This document shows, piece by piece, positions 59,701 through 64,000 of a stretch of DNA of 64,000 nt (its first letter is position 1; every line of letters begins with the position of its first letter). The notes under the pieces were generated by a model. That model was not told the DNA's origin. It did no database searches and was given only the letters and a program-made list of their open reading frames with translations. This DNA is from Magnolia sinica (taxonomy: Eukaryota; Streptophyta; Magnoliopsida; Magnoliales; Magnoliaceae). Location: assembly GCF_029962835.1 (NCBI RefSeq), contig NC_080582.1:15074032-15138031 (forward strand), given 5' to 3'. Both the position numbers and the translations under genes were made by a program.

Positions 59701-60500
59701 AGGCATGACGAAAGTTACTCGTCTTGAGGTTGACTTGCTTTCTTTGAACGATGTTTGGTATCTCTTCACATCGGTGCACTTGATATACGAAGACTCAAAC
59801 CATCAATGTATGTCTAACTTAAAGTTGATCCAAGCAAACCAAAAATACAAAACCACTTGCATAATTTGGAAAGTCAAAGAGAGTTGATGAATTGAGTTAG
59901 TGTAAAATTTGAAACTTGAGAAGCCCTTTGTATAAACTTTAAAGGTTACCTTAAATGGATGTGTATGCACCCCTACTAATAGACATGGCTGTTGGGTTTT
60001 CAAAAGAGAAAACATTTCATTTTTTTTGCTCTGTTCAGAAATTTATAACAAATGATTGTTCATATCAACAGTTGTAAAACAGAATTTCAAAAGTAACAAA
60101 AAACGTTTAGGCTTACAAGTAGACTCGTGCGCGCCCGTATCACACCACATTGTGTCACGCACGTCCACATCCATGGCCTAGGCCCAGCCCGACTCGGCGC
60201 GCATGCACGTGTGTGGTTCATGGCATAAATTGGGATTGTTAGCATAGCCATCCCAACAACCAAAATCATATGGCCATGAAAGCTCTATACAAAATCTTAT
60301 TCTTATAAACCCAAGTTTTGCTTCTTGCATATCCAATGTGATGGGTGACTAAACCCACATTACTATAAGAAAAAATGCATTTGTTGCTTTTTGAAAATTT
60401 TGGAGAGAATTTACAATCCAAATAAAATATATAATTTTAAAATATCAAAATATAACAATCCCACACATATTTCAAAGTAACGACTTTCAAGTTAGTTAAG
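59701..60500. other. Spacer before the right-hand copia fossil
   Basis: No gene. 60100-60300 is locally GC-rich and could belong to the left LTR of copia fossil C4, but I cannot pair it with a second LTR because the element leaves the window. Confidence 0.4.
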
Positions 60501-60539
60501 AATAACTATATATTATATCAATGTCTAATAGACTTGAAT

Positions 60540-61164
60540 CGATATTTAGAATAGACAAGAGTTGGGTGACAGACAGTCTTGATCCAGATTCCTATTAATG
60601 TAAAATGATTATACATGTCGCTCACATAATTGTTTCGATACAGATGATTATGTGGTTTAATGTTTTTTTGTCATGCACATTTATCTGGATTTCACTAGTG
60701 CTCTAAAGAATTTGTCTAAATTCTTATAGGACACGGCATCACCTCCACATTAATATCTAGTATAAGTGAATTCCATCAATTGTACACAATAATTGAATAC
60801 ACCACCAACAAGTATTTGGCATGTGGATTCATTAAGAGTTTGAGACTCAACCTTGTTAATTGTCTTGCATTACCTATACCATAGAAATGGCTTTCTTATC
60901 GCAGTGCTAAACATTTTCTAGTGTCTCATTGTTTACCCATTTGAAACATATCTCATGTGATATCCATTTGTATAGGTTGAGTTACCAACATTGGTAGGTT
61001 ATGATATTGGACTTAGCCTCATTTCCTTCGATGCATTTACAATTAGTTGTTTACTAATTCCTTTAGTCAAAAGATTTGTCAGGTTGTTCTCTTATCTCAC
61101 AAATTCAACAGCTATCCATCATGTAGTAAATGTCATACTTTGTTATGTTTAGATGGGTTTTTTG

Positions 61165-61234
<70 letters not shown>

Positions 61235-64000
61235 CTATTATTCCTTTCTATAGCAGCTTGACAATCCTAATGCAGAGATATAGCTAAAACTACTTTTCAT
61301 TACAAAGGTATATCAACTAATAGATTTCTAATCTATTCTACTTCTGTTCCAACATTTTCCAAAGTAATGAACTTGAATTCCATAGTGAATTGAGCAATAA
61401 AAATTTATTTTATCAGTGTTCTGAGCAATGGCCTCTCCATCCAAAACAAAAACATATCTACTTATATATATACTTTATTTTATTTGAATCTGTAATTCGA
61501 TTAGCATCGTTATATCCTTCCAATACAACAAGGAAATCAATGTAATGTATACCAGATGTAATAGTACCTTTTAGGTACCTTAGGATTCTAAATAAAGCAT
61601 TCTAATGTCATGTTTAGAATTATAAGTATATCTACTCAATATATCTACTACATGAGTTATATCAGGCCTTGTGTATTTTATTAAGTACATCAGGTTACCG
61701 ATGATTTTAGATTATTCAAGTTGTGATACACTTTAACCTGTTTTTTCTTTAGATATATGGAATAGTCATAAAGAGTGTTAACAGGTATGCTATCAAATTG
61801 TTTAAAAAAATTTAACATTTTCTCAATGTAATAAGACTGAGATAGAATAAAACCAGAATCTTTTCTAATTATTTTTATTCCTAAAATCACATTGGCCTCG
61901 CATAAATCTTTTATATCGAAACGTGATGATAAAAATTTCTTAGTAGTGTTAATAAACTTACGACTAGTTTCAAAAACAAGCATGTCATACACATACAAAT
62001 AAATAATAATTCCTACATTACCTATGAATTTACTATATACATATCTATTTGCGCCATTTATTCGGTATCCATTAAATTTCAAAGCATTGTTAAATTTCTC
62101 ATGTCAATATTTAGAAGCTTATTTTAAATCATATGAGGATTTGATTAACTTAAATACTATGTTTTCTTGACCTTCAATTTTGTAATACTCAGGTTGATCC
62201 ATATACATTTTTTCTTTTAAATCTCCATTCAAAAAGGTTATCTTGACATTTATTTAATTTATAAGAAGTTTACATATAGAAGCTATAGTAAAAGGAACTC
62301 TAATAGTAGATCCTATAATATGTATTTAAGTAGTCTATCCCTCCCTTCTGTTTGAACCCTTAGCCACTAATATAGCTTTAAACTTGTTAAAGGTACCACC
62401 AGGTTTTAGTTTTTTCCTAAAAATTCACTTACATACTATTGTCTTATTCCCACACATAATAGATTCTAATTCATCAATTATAGCATCTTTTTAGAATTAT
62501 GCATTAGGTGAATTGATAGCTTTTATATAGGTTAAAGTATCATCCTCAAGGGAAAAAAAATATATCTTTCATAATCATTATGCTCATCATTGGCTCTATT
62601 TCTTTTACGTTTTCTCTTTTTATAGTCTTACTACTTGAGAAAATATTTGAAGCATCATTATTTTTAATTTTTTAAAATACAACTTTCTTTGAAAAAATAT
62701 TCTCTAAGAATTTTGCATCTCTTGCCTCATTGATAGTGTTAGGGTTTAGGGTGTTATTCTTAGATTTCAAAACTAAGAATATGTAGGCTGTAGTATTTTC
62801 TACGTATCCCATAAACACGTGGTCTGTTGTTTTCATATCCAACTTCCTTTTCTTAATTTTCGGTGACCTTACTTTTTCTAAACACCCTAACACTTGAAGT
62901 TATTTATAGTGACTAGGATATTTCTTCAATAGTTCAAAGGGTGTCTTACCTATAATCTTATAATGTATTCTATTAATGAAGTGACAAGTAAAAAAGAATA
63001 GTTTTTCCCCATATGTTTGAGGGTAAATCAAAACTATTCAATATTTAATTCATCATTTCATTCAAAGTTCTATTTTTTCGTTCCATTATATTATTTTATT
63101 TGTTTATAAGGGGCAGTGGTTTCATGTATAATGCCATTATTTTCACATAATTTCTTAAATTGTAAGGATTCATATTCACTCCCCCTATCTATTCTAAGTA
63201 TTTTGGTTTCCTTATTTAAGTGGTTTTCAACTTCTGTCATATAATTGATAAAGAACTTTAAGGCTTTCATCTTTATTTTTAAATAGATATACCCTAATAT
63301 ACCTTGAGAAGTCATCTATAAAGGTAATGTAATATTTTATTTTATTTTTCATTTTTAAACATGTGATTCTTAAAATCACTCAAATCGTTATGAATCAGTA
63401 TTAGATTTTCATATTCTAAAAATAAAATAAAAATTAAATTAAATTAAATTGTTTTTATGGAACTTGGATTCTACACAAGCTTAACATTTGTTTAGTTTTT
63501 GATTCGAAAAATCAGGTATAAGACATAGTTTCTTCATTCTTTTTAGAACATGTACATTTATATGCCCTAATCTATTATGTCATAAATCAAGTGACTCAAC
63601 CAAATAAGCAGAACATGAATTCATCTTATTAATATTAATAGAGGATATATTCAATATAAACAATGCATCACAACAATAACACTTCCCAACAAATGTTCCA
63701 TTCTTAGACAGTATAGCCTTATCTGAATCAAAAACTAATTTGACACCAACTTTATTCAGGAGGGAGCCAGAAATTAAATTCTTTTTTTAGGTCAGGCACA
63801 TGCAGAACATTATTCAGTATAATGGTCTTACCGAAAGTGAACTTTAAGATCACTTTTCTTTTTTCAACTACTAAAAAAAATTAAAGCATCTTCTATAAAT
63901 ACTTGTTCATCCCCCTACAGCTTAGTAGGAGGCAAACATGCTTTGATCCTTACAGATGTGACGAGTAACCACAGTGTACTCAATGCATTGTGTTGGTAAT
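60540..64000 (-). mobile_element. Copia LTR-retrotransposon fossil C4, runs off the window
   Basis: Minus-strand parts in copia order from right to left: pre-integrase near 63540-63640 (SLDLWHNRLGHIN), integrase near 62960-63330 (ILRIDRGSEYESLQF), a post-integrase region near 62670-62890 (DHVFMGYVENTTAYIFLV), reverse transcriptase near 61690-62480 (YLYVYDMLVF, ILGIKIIRKD), and RNase H from about 61690 down to about 61040 (LTKGISKQLIVNASK). It is broken in numerous places. A (TA)n tract interrupts it at 61168-61232. No LTR pair can be seen, since gag and the 5' end lie beyond the right edge. Confidence 0.82.
61168..61232. repeat. (TA)n microsatellite within copia fossil C4
   Basis: Pure alternating tract of about 32 units in the RNase H part of the fossil, producing a spurious Tyr-Ile open frame. 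Confidence 0.95.

Overview
The window is plant nuclear DNA, most likely from a woody angiosperm and probably a magnoliid. It has intron-bearing plant genes, dense copia and chromovirus fossils, MITEs and long (TA)n tracts. A fold-back repeat built around GTGGGCCCCAC and CCGTCCATCCATTTT recurs at least twelve times; I associate it with magnoliid genomes from memory, so the clade is an inference and the rest is read from the sequence.

Three host genes are supported. (1) 5.2-11.9 kb, + strand: an eight-coding-exon bHLH transcription factor whose spliced 558-residue protein matches Arabidopsis bHLH49 (At1g68920) from its first residues to its last. (2) 30879-33107, + strand: an intronless PLS-E-DYW pentatricopeptide protein of 742 residues resembling At1g68930. 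These are neighbouring loci in Arabidopsis, so the pair looks like old conserved microsynteny, here stretched to about 19 kb by transposons. (3) 49563-50381, - strand: an intronless 272-residue DUF7086-type protein with an EAR-like repression motif.

Layout: 0-5 kb, intergenic with MITEs and a truncated SINE; 5-12 kb, bHLH49 with MITEs in its introns; 13.1-19.3 kb, a decayed copia fossil (- strand) carrying a SINE and a hAT MITE; 20.4-25.4 kb, a copia element with both LTRs and a target duplication; 26-30.7 kb, LINE debris, SINEs, a MITE and a 105-bp minisatellite; 30.9-33.1 kb, the PPR gene; 33.5-37.7 kb, a very young non-autonomous chromovirus with 1.2-kb LTRs; 38-41.8 kb, hAT and Mutator-like MITEs; 41.9-49.2 kb, two diverged direct copies of a 2.7-kb unit, each ending in an array of about 30-bp repeats, with L1 and copia scraps between; 49.5-50.4 kb, the DUF7086 gene; 51-57.7 kb, a pile-up of fold-back MITEs; 57.7-60.5 kb, no recognisable gene; 60.5 kb to the end, another copia fossil (- strand) running out of the window.

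The genes do not form a pathway. Two are nuclear regulators or likely regulators, and one is a predicted organelle RNA-editing factor. Most remaining bases are transposon-derived or simple repeat.
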